From Oscillospiraceae bacterium (GTDB lineage Bacteria; Bacillota; Clostridia; Oscillospirales; Oscillospiraceae), in contig JAFXXH010000005.1 of the NCBI GenBank assembly GCA_017542425.1, positions 1 through 35,902 on the forward strand: DNA of 35,902 nt, given 5' to 3'. The position numbers were made by a program, and so were the translations under genes. The notes beneath the pieces are model-generated. The model saw only the letters and a program-made list of their open reading frames with translations. It made no database searches and was not told the origin of the DNA. Numbering within the stretch: position 1 is the first letter of the stretch; the number at the start of each line of letters is the position of its first letter. This document shows, one piece after another, positions 7,836 through 19,400 of this stretch.

Positions 7836-7923
7836 GATTCTTTGCTGACTCTTACCCTTTCCCTCCCCCTCTGGGGGAGGGTGTCGCCCACTAGGGCGAC
7901 AGGAGAGGGCGTCCCGCTGGCTG

Positions 7924-8289
7924 TCACCTTTCAGTCCAGGCATTCAGCCCCATCTTATTCCAAATATCTTCACATACCACATGAAAATAGCGGTCAACCT
8001 CCAGGTTCGTATAGCGCAGAACCCGGATGCCCATTTTGTTCAAATAGGCGTCCCGCGCCGCGTCCTTTGCGCGGCCTACGTCCTCATAGTGCTGCGAGCC
8101 ATCGACCTCGATCGCGGTCTTTGTCGCGGCAATGTAGAAATCCACGATGTAGGGGCCGATGGGGTGCTGGCGGCGCGCCCTGACCGGAAGGCCACGCAGG
8201 AACTGCGTCCAAAGCTTGATCTCCTCCGGCGTCATGTTGCGGCGCAGCTTTTGGGCATAGGGGGTCAGGGATGGGCGTCTCGTCGCCAT
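7924..8289 (-). CDS. DUF559 endonuclease-like protein
   Basis: 121 residues. DUF559 proteins resemble very-short-patch-repair endonucleases with a PD-(D/E)XK-type core; the true substrate is unknown. Seen here: MTPEEIKLW (about 19-27), RQHPIGPYIVDFY (about 40-52) with Asp50, and AIEVDGSQHYE (about 59-69) with Glu61, Asp63 and His67, then a conserved-looking IRVLRYTNLEVDRYF. The length equals the usual stand-alone family length and all core residues look intact. It does not belong functionally with the pilus genes around it. It is enclosed on both sides by the CCTCTCC double-hairpin repeats (7250-7911 and 8353-8506). The ATG lies downstream of AAAGGAGG-type sequence (AACAAAGGAGGCCGCAGC on this strand). 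Confidence 0.9.
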   Translation of the reverse strand: MATRRPSLTPYAQKLRRNMTPEEIKLWTQFLRGLPVRARRQHPIGPYIVDFYIAATKTAIEVDGSQHYEDVGRAKDAARDAYLNKMGIRVLRYTNLEVDRYFHVVCEDIWNKMGLNAWTER

Positions 8290-8352
8290 GCTGCGGCCTC
8301 CTTTGTTTTGGGGGGGTGGGTTGGTTCTGTGTGGGGGGATGCGGCGCTACGG

Positions 8353-8506
8353 CCCTCTCCTGCCGCCTTCGGCGGCACCCTCCCCCGGAGGGGGAGGGAA
8401 TAATTTGGGTGTGTGCGTTGGACTTGCGCGGGGACGGGGGGACGCTGCGGATCGCTACACCCTATCTTTGCGCGCCCTCACCCTTTCCCTCCCCCACCGG
8501 GGGAGG
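8353..8506. repeat. CCTCTCC double-hairpin repeats between DUF559 gene and giant gene
   Basis: A full copy at 8356-8400 has the variable stem TGCCGCC/GGCGGCA around a TTC-type turn, then CCCTCCCCC/GGGGGAGGG. An inverted partial copy follows at 8477-8506 (CCCTCCCCC-ACC-GGGGGAGGG then ATTTTT). The latter could terminate plus-strand transcription; no T-run follows it on the minus strand, so the end of the giant transcript is not defined. Confidence 0.7.
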
Positions 8507-8537
8507 GATTTTTCAGGGGTGTGCGTTTTCCTTGCGC

Positions 8538-11500
8538 TTATGCGGCGGGGTGATCCGGGTCTTGCTCCCGGCGTTTCCGCAGGGCGTTGTAGAGCAGGTA
8601 CGCGCCGCCCAGGGTCAGGAGGGTCAGGGATACGCCTAGCATCAGGCGTACTCCCTGGCCGCCGGTGGCGGGCATGGTGCTTTCGGGGATGTTGGGAACG
8701 TGGGCTACGACGGTGTTGTCGTCGGGTTCGGTGACCAGGACGAAGTCGGTGCCGGTGTTGCCGCCGCCGCCGCCCGCTACTACGTTCAACTTGACCACGC
8801 CCTGCATCCTGCGGTAGTCCACGGGGGCCTCGGTCTCCATCAGGTAATACTCGCCCTCATCGATGCCGGTAAACTCGGCGTAACCGTTTTCATTGGTTAC
8901 GCGCTCGGTGGCCTGGGCCAGGTCGGTGGTATACGTTACGTCAACGTTCTCGTTTGCGCGCACATAATACAGCGGGGTCGTTTCCGTCAGCACGGTTGAG
9001 CCGAACGTATCCTGTTTCTCCTGGTCCGACAGATTCCGTTCTTCTTCCGTCGGGTAACGGTAGAGCACGAACTTCGCTCCGGCCAGCTTCTGGCTGCGGT
9101 CGCCGCTCTGGAACTTATCCACTACGATCTTGAGGCGATCCATGTAGTTGGGGACGCCCACGGACACCTTGTGGGAGGAGATATCCATGCTGATGGGCAC
9201 GTCGTCGCCGGGGTTGCTGTCCGCCGCCTTTCCGGGTTTCTTGTCACTGACCAGGACCTGGATGTGTTCTTTGCGCAGGGTGTAACCATCGGGCGCTTTG
9301 ACCTCTTCCAGGTAGTATTCGCCCTCTTCCAGGCCGTCGATGACGATGGGATCGCCGTTTGTGGTCTTCAGCTGTTCGGCATTCGCTTTGGTCGCGTCGA
9401 ACTGGCCGTTTCTGTAATACATCCGCACTTTATCGGCGCAGAAGTAGATCGCGGCGCTGTCCGGGACGTCGGTCATGGGCGTCAGGGGATCGGTGACACG
9501 GGTGGACGGGCTGAACAGCAGGAAGCGGAGGGTACTCTGATCCGTTGCAGCGGCGTCGCCGACGACGAAGAGATTCTTTTCCGCGTCAAAGCTGAGCGCC
9601 TTCGACGCATCCGACGCGCTCACAATGCGCCAGGTGCCGTCGGGTTCCTTGAACGTGAACGTCCACTGATACGCAGTATCCTGATAGACCAGCTTGCCGT
9701 CGCCGTTGATGGCGAGATATTTGCCCTCGGAGTTTTTGATGGCGCGACTGTTCCCGCTGCCCACCAGCGTCATCATCGTGGCCGCATTCTCCCCATCCGG
9801 AAGAGCCATCACCGTCGGCATATATACGCCGTAGCGGAAGGGAGGCCGGGTCCGTTCGACCACGGAGAGGCCGTCCAGGCCGCCGGTGGAGATGCGCAGC
9901 GCCCAGTCGGACTGGGTGTTGTAGATGACCACTTTCTTTCCGACGATGTTCTCCATGGCGAGGCCGCGGGTGGCTTCGGTCTCCGTGTCGTTGACGATCC
10001 AGAACTTGATCTCGCTGGGTGTGGCGTCAACGGTGAAGCCGTCCCCGGTCACGTTGAGAAACACGCCCGCACTACCGACGTTTTCCAGTTTCCAGACGCC
10101 GTTGTGCAGATCCGTCACCGTCCAGGTGAACCTCGCCTGTCTGTCGGAATTTCCGTTGTCGGTCAGCATACTGAGCAGGCCGATGGTGTTGACGCCCAGG
10201 TACTTCTTCCCGAAGCGGAAGCGGTAACCCGTTCCGGCGGATTCCACGGTGAACACCGTCTCGTCGCCGGTGAGCAGCATCGTGCGCTCCCGGTCGCCGT
10301 CGGGTTGGATCCCGTCCGCTTCCTGCGTGTTGGTCAGCAGATCGCCGCCCTTCTGGTAGCGATAAAGCAGGAACTCGGCCTCCAGCTTCTCCTGCGTATC
10401 CGGGTCGAATTTTTCCAGGGTGAGCTGGTACGGCGGCGCCTCGTAGCGGTTCGTGAAGGTGACGGTCGCGTTGTCGTTGTCCACGCTGACGTCCACCAGG
10501 CTGTAGTTTGCCGGGAGTTCATCGGTGGCTTCCGCGATGGCGTAGCTGTAATAGACGGGCGTTGTGCGCTTCGCGTACTCCGGCAGACCGAGAAGCTGGG
10601 CCAGGTTGTAGGTGATGTCCGCGTCGGGCGGCACCAGGCCCTGCTCGCTCGTGGCTTTGGGTTTGGGCAGGTCGTAGGTGTAGTTGGGTTCGTACTCCAC
10701 GGGAATCTCATGGCTGATGTCCGGCTTGGGCAGCGTCACTTCCAGGTCGTGCTTGAATTCGGGGAAGACCTCGGGTTCCAGGACGTTGTTCAGGTCGAAG
10801 TACTCGGAGCTGAAGGGAAGTTCGGCAGTGTTCTCATGCTCATCACCGATGCTGCTTAGTTTTCGCTTAATATAGGCTTTATGCGTGTCCACCTTGTACG
10901 CCCAGGTGTTGTTGCTCATTTGGCTATCATAAGGAATTAGATTGTAGCTGCTATATATGCCCCCTTTGACATAATGTGTTCCCGTTGCATCTATATAGTA
11001 GCCTATATCACTACTTCCTGTACCATCGTAAACGCAATAGATTACATTATGGTTCTCATCCAAGTGTACTTCCAAGTTGTCTTGGGTGATTTTATAGTAA
11101 GCGAAATTGCCATTATTTGTAACCGTTGTATAGTTATGGTTATCCCGTTCCAGAATCATCTCCTTTGTTTTCGGGTTATAGCTCACCGTGATCTGCTGGC
11201 TTGTGTTGGAAACAGTGATAGGACCATACTCCCTCGACGTCGTTTTGTCAATGTTGAGGATCTCCGCACGCCCTATCAAGTCTCCATTGTCCTTGAAATA
11301 ATCCACTCGGAAATACGAAAGTTCATCCTCTCCGGTATCTGGATTCTTTTCAAATCCGTACACATAGGTATAGTTGTCGCTGACAGGATCCACATACCAG
11401 AAGAGCGTCCTGGTATCACTCGGGTGCGCAGACTTAAAGTAGCTATCGCTTTCGGAAACCAGTATTTTGTTCTCATCTTTGTCGTAGCTGATGGCAAAAT

Positions 11501-13457
11501 ATCGCTCTCTGTAGTTGTTGTTTGCGGTCGTATAAGAATACTTGTACGTCACAGCAACAGTCGGAGTGTTGTTTCCGTCGGTGATTTCCACAGCAAGGGC
11601 GTCGCCCTGAAGCGTTTCCGGGTGTTTGATTGCTGTAACCGACGTAATGTTCCCGTTCTGGTTCACCTGAATATCAAGATCCGCTGTGTAATACCCGGCC
11701 CAGCGTTCATACGTCCGCGAGTTGGGAATCGGATAAATGTATTGCTTCAGGCTGCCATCCGGGCGGAAGTAGGCTGTGGTGCCGGTTTCGCCGTTCGTGT
11801 TCATGAACACGGTGGGGGGCTGATCCGGGAGGCCGTAGCTGATGACGAAGTCGGAGGAAAGCGTCGTCACCGTGCTATTGTACACCTCCTGAACCGCGTT
11901 ATACTCCATGTAGTAGCGCTTGCTCGGCGAACCGTACTGGTACTGCACGTTGTTCTTATCCTCATCGTAACGCAGCAGTTCCTTTGTCACGATCTTGGTA
12001 TCGCCGTTGGTCATCGTTTCCACCGTCGCCAGGCTGGACTGGATGTTGTCGATCGTCAGCGTCTGATTGTCCGCGTCCACCAGCACATAGCGCTGCAGAT
12101 TTCCCTCCGCGTCGAAGTAGAAGGTGTGTACGCCGTTCTTATCGTCCGTGTACTGCTCCGCGTAGGCGATGTTGCCCGTGGCCAGCAGGCCGGTCGTGCG
12201 GTAGTCCAGGAAGATGGTTCCGCCGTCGTTGCGCAGCAGAGCCTTGGTCTGACCGTTGGCGTTCGTCACCTTGAGGGCGTAGCGGACGGTTTGGACCTGC
12301 TCGTACTTGGTCATGTCGGGCGCAGCGGTCATCGGCCGTTTGGCGCTGTCGAAGTACTTGGTGGGAGACGTGGCGTTATCCACATAGAGCAGGCTGCCGT
12401 CGGTCTTGTGCTGATAGACGATGCAGTTGTAGGTCTGCACGTTATTCGCATCCGTGACCTGGCGGATGCTAAACGCGTCGGCATCGCCCGAACCGGCAAA
12501 GTAGGCATCCAGTTCGCTTATGATCGCGGCATCATCCGTGACGTTCAACTCGTAGTACACATTGTTCTTGCGCTTATAATACTTGTGCGTACCACCAGCC
12601 TCATCGGAGACATACACCGCACGACCATCTGTCTTGCGGACATAGCCGGTCAGGGTCTTGGTTCCGCCGCCGTCAATCGCGGCACCCGTGACAACGTCGT
12701 TTTTCGTCCCCGTCTGCTGGATCTTCTCACGCTCGACGTCGGACATTTTGAGGATGAACAAACTCGTGCTGTCTTCTTTGGCGGAGTAGGGCGTGCCGTC
12801 CTCATTGAAGAGCACCGTCAGGGTCTGACCATCCACCGTGCGCCGGACGCGGATGACCTGGCCCTCGGCGTCCATCCAGACTTCGTCTACGTCGTCGTTG
12901 TTTACGACGCGGGTATCATAATAGTAGACTTCTCTGTCAACGGACGTACCGTTTTCCCTGTCAAGAACGGTCACCGTCTCCTTCTGGACATAGTACACCT
13001 TCGCCTCGCGGGTGTCGGGGTTGTAGTCCACCGTGTAGCGGATGCCGTCCACCACAATGCTGTTGTAGTTGTCCGCGTTCACCACTTTGCCGGTGTCGGG
13101 GTCCAGTTCGATCTCAAAGCCCTTGCCCTGATAGGGGCCGGAGGTCTCCGGGCAGGTGAACTTGAAGCGGATGAGCTCGCCGTGGGCGTCCATGCCGTAA
13201 TACTCGGCCTGGGCGCTGTTCGCATGGCTCGCCTCGAAGGTGATGAACGAACCGTCCGCGTTGCTCCGGTCGGATGCAAAGGTGGTCACCGCCGGGGCGT
13301 CCGCGCCGTAGTAGAGGCGGAGGAAGTTGCCCTCGTCGTCATAGGTGACGACGTAGCGTTTGCCTCCGGCGTCGTCGGTGGCTGTACCCTCCACGACCAC
13401 GCCGTCGGCAGAGTAGGAAACGGTGTAGCCGTGGTTTTTCGCTCTGTCGTATTCCAC
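8538..13457 (-). CDS. Giant surface protein, C-terminal part (SpaA domains, MPATG anchor)
   Basis: This is the downstream reading frame of the gene that starts at 25207; protein-like sequence continues upstream of 13457 to about 13598, so the listed start (GTG) is only the edge of an open frame. No signal peptide. The first part (to about 10900) is a long run of YYFDAEGNLQRY-like units (DG/EG-N-L motifs) recalling cell-surface YD-type repeats. Then come a SpaA-like segment (near 10430), a region that may be a beta-trefoil (about 10130-9500), another SpaA module with E-box YLEEVKAPDGY (near 9300), and a last SpaA domain (DKFQSGDRSQKLAGAKF to YLMETEAPVDY, about 9130-8830) closely matching the backbone pilin. 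Sorting signal MPATG at 8661-8675, membrane helix and RKRREQ tail follow. Without the upstream part it could not be exported. Confidence 0.85.
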   Translation of the reverse strand: MEYDRAKNHGYTVSYSADGVVVEGTATDDAGGKRYVVTYDDEGNFLRLYYGADAPAVTTFASDRSNADGSFITFEASHANSAQAEYYGMDAHGELIRFKFTCPETSGPYQGKGFEIELDPDTGKVVNADNYNSIVVDGIRYTVDYNPDTREAKVYYVQKETVTVLDRENGTSVDREVYYYDTRVVNNDDVDEVWMDAEGQVIRVRRTVDGQTLTVLFNEDGTPYSAKEDSTSLFILKMSDVEREKIQQTGTKNDVVTGAAIDGGGTKTLTGYVRKTDGRAVYVSDEAGGTHKYYKRKNNVYYELNVTDDAAIISELDAYFAGSGDADAFSIRQVTDANNVQTYNCIVYQHKTDGSLLYVDNATSPTKYFDSAKRPMTAAPDMTKYEQVQTVRYALKVTNANGQTKALLRNDGGTIFLDYRTTGLLATGNIAYAEQYTDDKNGVHTFYFDAEGNLQRYVLVDADNQTLTIDNIQSSLATVETMTNGDTKIVTKELLRYDEDKNNVQYQYGSPSKRYYMEYNAVQEVYNSTVTTLSSDFVISYGLPDQPPTVFMNTNGETGTTAYFRPDGSLKQYIYPIPNSRTYERWAGYYTADLDIQVNQNGNITSVTAIKHPETLQGDALAVEITDGNNTPTVAVTYKYSYTTANNNYRERYFAISYDKDENKILVSESDSYFKSAHPSDTRTLFWYVDPVSDNYTYVYGFEKNPDTGEDELSYFRVDYFKDNGDLIGRAEILNIDKTTSREYGPITVSNTSQQITVSYNPKTKEMILERDNHNYTTVTNNGNFAYYKITQDNLEVHLDENHNVIYCVYDGTGSSDIGYYIDATGTHYVKGGIYSSYNLIPYDSQMSNNTWAYKVDTHKAYIKRKLSSIGDEHENTAELPFSSEYFDLNNVLEPEVFPEFKHDLEVTLPKPDISHEIPVEYEPNYTYDLPKPKATSEQGLVPPDADITYNLAQLLGLPEYAKRTTPVYYSYAIAEATDELPANYSLVDVSVDNDNATVTFTNRYEAPPYQLTLEKFDPDTQEKLEAEFLLYRYQKGGDLLTNTQEADGIQPDGDRERTMLLTGDETVFTVESAGTGYRFRFGKKYLGVNTIGLLSMLTDNGNSDRQARFTWTVTDLHNGVWKLENVGSAGVFLNVTGDGFTVDATPSEIKFWIVNDTETEATRGLAMENIVGKKVVIYNTQSDWALRISTGGLDGLSVVERTRPPFRYGVYMPTVMALPDGENAATMMTLVGSGNSRAIKNSEGKYLAINGDGKLVYQDTAYQWTFTFKEPDGTWRIVSASDASKALSFDAEKNLFVVGDAAATDQSTLRFLLFSPSTRVTDPLTPMTDVPDSAAIYFCADKVRMYYRNGQFDATKANAEQLKTTNGDPIVIDGLEEGEYYLEEVKAPDGYTLRKEHIQVLVSDKKPGKAADSNPGDDVPISMDISSHKVSVGVPNYMDRLKIVVDKFQSGDRSQKLAGAKFVLYRYPTEEERNLSDQEKQDTFGSTVLTETTPLYYVRANENVDVTYTTDLAQATERVTNENGYAEFTGIDEGEYYLMETEAPVDYRRMQGVVKLNVVAGGGGGNTGTDFVLVTEPDDNTVVAHVPNIPESTMPATGGQGVRLMLGVSLTLLTLGGAYLLYNALRKRREQDPDHPAA

Positions 13458-16400
13458 CGTATAGCTCGTGCCGTCGTCGCTGTAGGTGACGGTGTAACCG
13501 TCGCCCAGGATGTCGTCATGGCGGGTCTCGGTGGCGTTCGCCTCGCCTTCGCCCAGCAGGCGGATGGCAAAGGCCGTGGGTTGGTCGTACCCGGTACGCT
13601 CGTGTCCACATACACATAGCGGACAAGCTTATCCTCGCCGTCATAGCCGAAGGTCTCGTTGCCCTTGGTCGTCTCCCGCACCACGTTGTCGTTGTTGCTG
13701 CTCTCCAGGTCATAGTCCATCTGGACGATGCCGACAGAGGGGCTGTACTCGAAACGGAAGAGCTTATTGTCGCTGGTGGTATAGTAGCCAGGCTTGCCCG
13801 CAACGGGGGTTACAGCTCCGGTCGGCACCTGCTGCGTGATGGTCAGGGTCGGGTTTTGGCTGTTGTCCACGCCGAAGTCGAACCAGATCTCCGCGTCCGG
13901 ATTGACCGTGGTGGTATCCGGGTCGTCATAGCGGAAGCGATAGCGCACCAGCGTCCGCTTCTGGGTCGCCTGGTCTTCATAGACATAGAGCGCGTCGCCG
14001 TCCGCGTCCCCGTTGGGATAGTAGACATTGCAGGTCTTGCCGTTCACCGTAGCCGTGTCGTCCGGGGCCCCGATGTAGGAGTTGGCGGAGTAGCTCAGTT
14101 TGTTGTCCTTGTCCACGCGGTAGGAGAAGGCGGGATAATAGTCGTTCCCATCCTTGTAGTAGAGCTGCACCTGCTCGCCGACGACGAATTTGTCCGGGTT
14201 GGCGATCTGGAAGTAGAGCGGGATCTGCCCGACTGTGCCTTCCACCGGCACGGGCACGCCGTGCTCGTCGGTCTTCAGCTTTGCCTGGGCCAGATTGGCG
14301 GAGGTGGACTGGAACACCTTGGGGCCGGAGCTCATCCCATACGGGTACGGGAGATTCGCGTCCGTTCCGAACTGGTAGAACACCTCACCATTGGGATCGT
14401 CCCGGTCATTCGGAAGCTCATAGAAGGTATGCTCCCACCGTTCGCGCTCCCGGTTCAGGCCCTCGGCCGTCAGGTCGTTCAGGCGGCCCAGGGTGTAGGT
14501 GCCCATCAAGCGGTAGCGGCTGAGGTCGCCGAGGGTTCTGGCGTCGATCAGGATATCTCTGTCCGCCGTGGGACTGATGATCTGATAGACTTTGAACTTC
14601 TGCTCCTGGTCGTTCGCAAGATTGCCGAGATTGTTCTCGCCGTTCTCCCAGACCTTCACGATGGTCAGCTCGATGTCGTCGCAGGGGTCGTTGATGTCCA
14701 GGGGCGGGACCACCACATGGGGCGTGTTCTCATCCAGGATGGTACCCAGCATTAGCTTGGCCTTGCCGTCGCTGATCCAGGCGTCCAGCGTCACGTCGGA
14801 CAGGCCGCCGGTGCTGGTGTTGTACACCGCGCCCTCCAGGAAGGTGGTCATGTCGTTGCCGGTATTGGCATCGTTTTTCTGCGTCTCGGAGAAGTGGTAT
14901 ACGCCGGTGTAAGCCGCAGTCGGCGGCGTGTCCACCAGGGTGCTGGCGCCGTTCACGCGGTGCTGGACGTTGTAGCGGACGTAGGTGGTCAGTTTGCTGT
15001 CCAGCGCGCCGTTCAGCTTCACGTTGGAGCGAACAGCGGGACTGTTGCTGAGCATCAGCTCCGCCGTGGTATTCTTCGGGACGTTGCGGTAGATGTGATA
15101 GCGGTTGTTCGTGCCCTCGAAGTAGGTGATGCCGCGGGCGCTGGAGTCGTTTCCGGTGTTGGCGTTGACGTTGTAGCCGCCGGTGAAGGGGCCGACCTTG
15201 CCGGGCGTGGTGACCGTGCCGGTCTTTTGGAAATACCTGCTGCTCATGGAACCGGCGATCACGTCGCAGTAGAGCATCTCATTGTTGGAGAAGTAACTGC
15301 TCTCATGGAAGCCGACAAAGCCGCCCGCGTAGCCCCAAAGTCCCGCGTCCGTTTTATCGTGGTTCTCGTCGTCCTTGTCGTCGTAGCCGTCGCCGTCGGA
15401 GTCGTTTTCCACATAACCGCCGCCCAGCACGTCATAACCGTCGATGACGCCGGTGACCTTTCCGTTCTTGACCGCCGTGCGGTTGGCCTCGAACAGAGAG
15501 AGGGAAATTGCAGATTTGGCTTCATCGTCCGCCACAATGGAACCACTGGGGTTCATCTTCACGTTTACGGTGGAGGAGCCGATCTGGATGATCAGATTCT
15601 GGTTGCCGTCTACGTCCTTTTCGCCCAGGCCGATGCGAATGCGCAGTCCGCCCAGGTTGAGCATCAGCAGATTGCCGTCCGAGAGGAGCTGCAGGCCCAG
15701 ATAGTCGAAGCCATCCAGATCGATCAGGTTCACATTTGACAAGTCGTCCAGATTTAGCACACGGAACACCAGGAAGCCGACGATCCGCAGCAGGAAGTCC
15801 ACAAGATCGTTGTCAATTTCCGCATCGGCGATGGACGCTTTGGTGCCGCGGCCCACATAGCCCGCCGCAATCTGCTTGCTGGTGACCTTTTTCAGCCGAT
15901 CCACCGTGCTGTCGTCGATCTGGGAGATGTCTGCGTAGCCGACAAAGCCCGCCGCGCAGGCGGCCGGAAGCTGGAGATCTCCTGTGTATTGCGTCGCCGT
16001 CTGGGCCTCGGTCGCCTTGACATCAAAGCCGATGTTCGTGTCCCCGGCCCCGTAGCCGGTGACCGTACACGCCGTCACGGTGGCGCCCACCACGTTCAGC
16101 GCACCCAGGTTGAGTCCAGTGCCCAAGCCCAGGGTTTGAACGAGTGTCGTAAGCGGCGATACTGGCTGACCGTTTTCGCCAATTGTCACACCCTGGGCGT
16201 CAACCAGCTTGTTCTTGCCGAGATAGCCCACAAAGCCGCCGGCATAGTTCTTCGCCTCCACATAGTTGAGGTTGCTGACGCTGGAATACTCGATGGTGCC
16301 GTTGTTCATCCGGCCGCCGAAGCCGCCCGCCGCGCCGGTGATCTCGTAATAACTCATACTGGTCCCTTCGAGCACCGCTTCGGAGGCGACCACGCGGATG

Positions 16401-19400
16401 CCGTCCAGTACGCCGTTGACCTCGGAGTAGTAGATGTAGGTGCGGAACGCGTCGAGAACGCCGACATTGCCCGCTCCGATCAGGCCCAGAATCGACGTGC
16501 CCCCGGACGATCCGACCTGCGCCACGCTGCCCACATCGGCCAGGCCGAAGAAGCCGCCGGCGTACTCTCTGGCGTAGACGCCGCGGAGCTTGTTCACCAC
16601 GTTCTTGTCAAAGGAATGGTCATGCTCGCCCACCACCGTGGCCTCCAGCGTTCCGGCGAAGCCGCCCGCGTATTTCGGGAGGCGGCCCTCATAGCCGTCG
16701 ATCACGATGCCGTACTCATCATTGAGATATTCTTCTTCAAAGTATTTTTCGTCGAAGTCCTCGCCCAGCTGCTTTTTGATCCGCGCTTCGATGGTGGCGT
16801 TGTCGGGCTGGCTGTTTTGGAATTCATCGGGATGCTCCGCCTTGTAGGCCGCCAGCAGTTGCGCCCCTTCGCTGGCCCAGCGCTGGTCGATGTAGCGCTG
16901 TCTCAGGACCGCGTATTCCTCCAGCCTCTTCGGCGCGTTCAGGGCGTTGACCACCGTGTTTTTGATGGTGGCCACCGTCGCCTGGAGCGCCTGGACCAGA
17001 CCGCCGGGGCTGGAGATCAGGGAGTCGAGCAGGGACTGGATCATGCCGCCGCTGGCTCCGGTGGTGTCCGCCGTGAGGACCGAGGCGGCGGAGCATTTGC
17101 CCACGAAGCCGCCCGCAGCCACGGTACCCTTGACATGCAACAGCTTATCCACCCAGATGGTGGCGTCTTGAGACCCCAGCACATTGTCGCTGTCGTCCTT
17201 GGGCGACTGGCTGTAGTTGGGATGCAGTTCGCGGTAGACGGGATCGGAATCCTCGTCCACCAGACCGATCTGGCCGCCGTAGCTGGCGCCGACAAAGCCG
17301 CCGGCGTTGCCCAGGCCTTCCGTTTCTTCCGCACCACGGTTCGAGCGGTCGCCGTTGGCGATGACCGTCAGGCCGCTCTGGTAGCCGGTGATACCGCTGC
17401 GGGCGATGGACGGCACCAGCACATCGGCGACGGACAGCAGACTGCCCAGATTCAGGGGGATCGCGCCGCCGATCAGATTGACCGAGCCGAAGTTGGCCAG
17501 ACCCTTGGCCAGCATTTCGCCCGCGAAGCCGCCGGAGGCCCGCATGGAGAGGATGTTCCGGGCGTCCAGCCCCTCGCTGTCGCAGATCATGCCGCTCCAC
17601 ATGCTGCCGATGAAGCCGCCCGCCGTACCGGACAGGCTGAACTCCCCGCCTTCATAGCCACCGGTGTCCGCGTCGCCGTATTCCACGGAGTTGGACCCGC
17701 GTCCTGCGCGCACGTTGTAGCAGTAGACAAAGCTTGCAATCAGATCCTTGAACTCGTCGGGATCCCCGGCCCGCGCCTCCAGCGCATCCATCTCGAATTT
17801 GTTCAGGCCGCCGTACTGACCCACATGGTAGTACCAGGTCAGGAATTTTTTCGGGCTGATCGTCTCCTGCGCCCGCAGGAAGACAGGCTGGAAGCTGGTG
17901 TAGATTTGCCACGGGTCGTCGTAGGAAACGCCCCAGGCATAGAGCTCATCGCCGCCGCGCATCGGGCCGTTGACGTAACCAAAGCGAATGGTGGAATAGG
18001 TCACGTCCAGCGCGCTCAGCACGTTGCTGGCGTCCACAAGTCCGCCCAGCAGGCTCAGGCCGCCGGTGTCCACCGTACTGCCGCACTCCATCTTGCCCAC
18101 ATAGCCGCCGGCGTGCTCATAGCCGTAGACGGAACGGATGCGGATGGCCGCGCACTGGCGCTGGGGCTCCTGGGTCTCTCTGCCGCGCAGGTAAATGGTT
18201 CTGTAGCCGTAGTCGTCGTAATTGTTCCCCTCGCGCATCACGGGATTGCCGTTTCTGTCATGCGCATCGACCATGAGCTGCTGCGTATCGCTGACCCGGA
18301 GCGTGATGGGGTCCGCATTCTGGAACGTGGGCACCGATTCATCCACGTTCTGGGTTTCCGGGTTATCCGCTGGGAGCGTATATTTCGTATAATTCCAGAC
18401 GCCGTTTGTTGTCGTAATGGTGAAATAGTCGTTTGCGGTGATTGCGCCGTTGTTCGACACGAGGGGGAAATCTCCGCCCCGGTAGTTGTCCTCCTTGTAT
18501 TTGTAGACGGTCGTACCATCCGAACTCAAATACACGTCAGCCTGGATCTCACGGGCCAGAAGCAGCGCCGATCTCTTGTCCTTTGCAGCTCTGGTGTGCG
18601 CCGTAAGATCGCTCCCATCGCCGGTATATTTCACATACTTGGTCGTCCCGTCTATGTTTTTCTCGGCGTAGAACAGGTCTGCGCTTGTCAGGCTGGCGTT
18701 ATTTTCATCGACCAGCAGAGAATGATTATAGTTCTTCACCAGCCGGTAGACCGTCTTACCCTCCGGTCCATCAAACACATAGACCAGCACATCCTCCCGG
18801 TTGTTGCCGCTGCCAACGGTGGCGCCTTCCTGCTCCACATAAGAGTCCATGTCACCCTGGCTGCGCCACTTGTCGTCGCTGAAGCCCCAGATCTGACCGC
18901 CGATCATGTGACCCACATAGCCGCCCGCCATGCCGGAGAAGACAGTGTTCGTGTCCGTTTTATAGGAGGGACACTGGGCACGCACCGCGCCGCCGCAGGG
19001 GACGCAGGTGGTCTGGCTGTTGCGAATGGTGGGGATGAAGTCCTGCATCACGGAGACCAGGGAGTTGACGTTCAAGATATTTCCGAGAATGGATTGATCG
19101 TCGCCCAGCGCATTTGCAACGGAACCCGGCTCCATCTCGCCCACATAGCCGCCCGCAGCGATCTCGCCGACGATGTATTCAAAGTTGTCCACATTGCTGT
19201 CCTGGGTGTGGCCGCCGGACATCCGCCCCGCAAAGCCGCCTGCGTAGGCGAAGCCGTTGCCGGCGCTGTCACCGTAGGTATTCGCGGGGTTGTTGATGCG
19301 CGGAGAGGCGATGATGTTGAAGCCGCCGGGCGCGCCGTAGACGTCGGAGTGCTCGATCGTGGACACCACCACGTTCAGCGCGTCCAGAACATTGGTAAGC

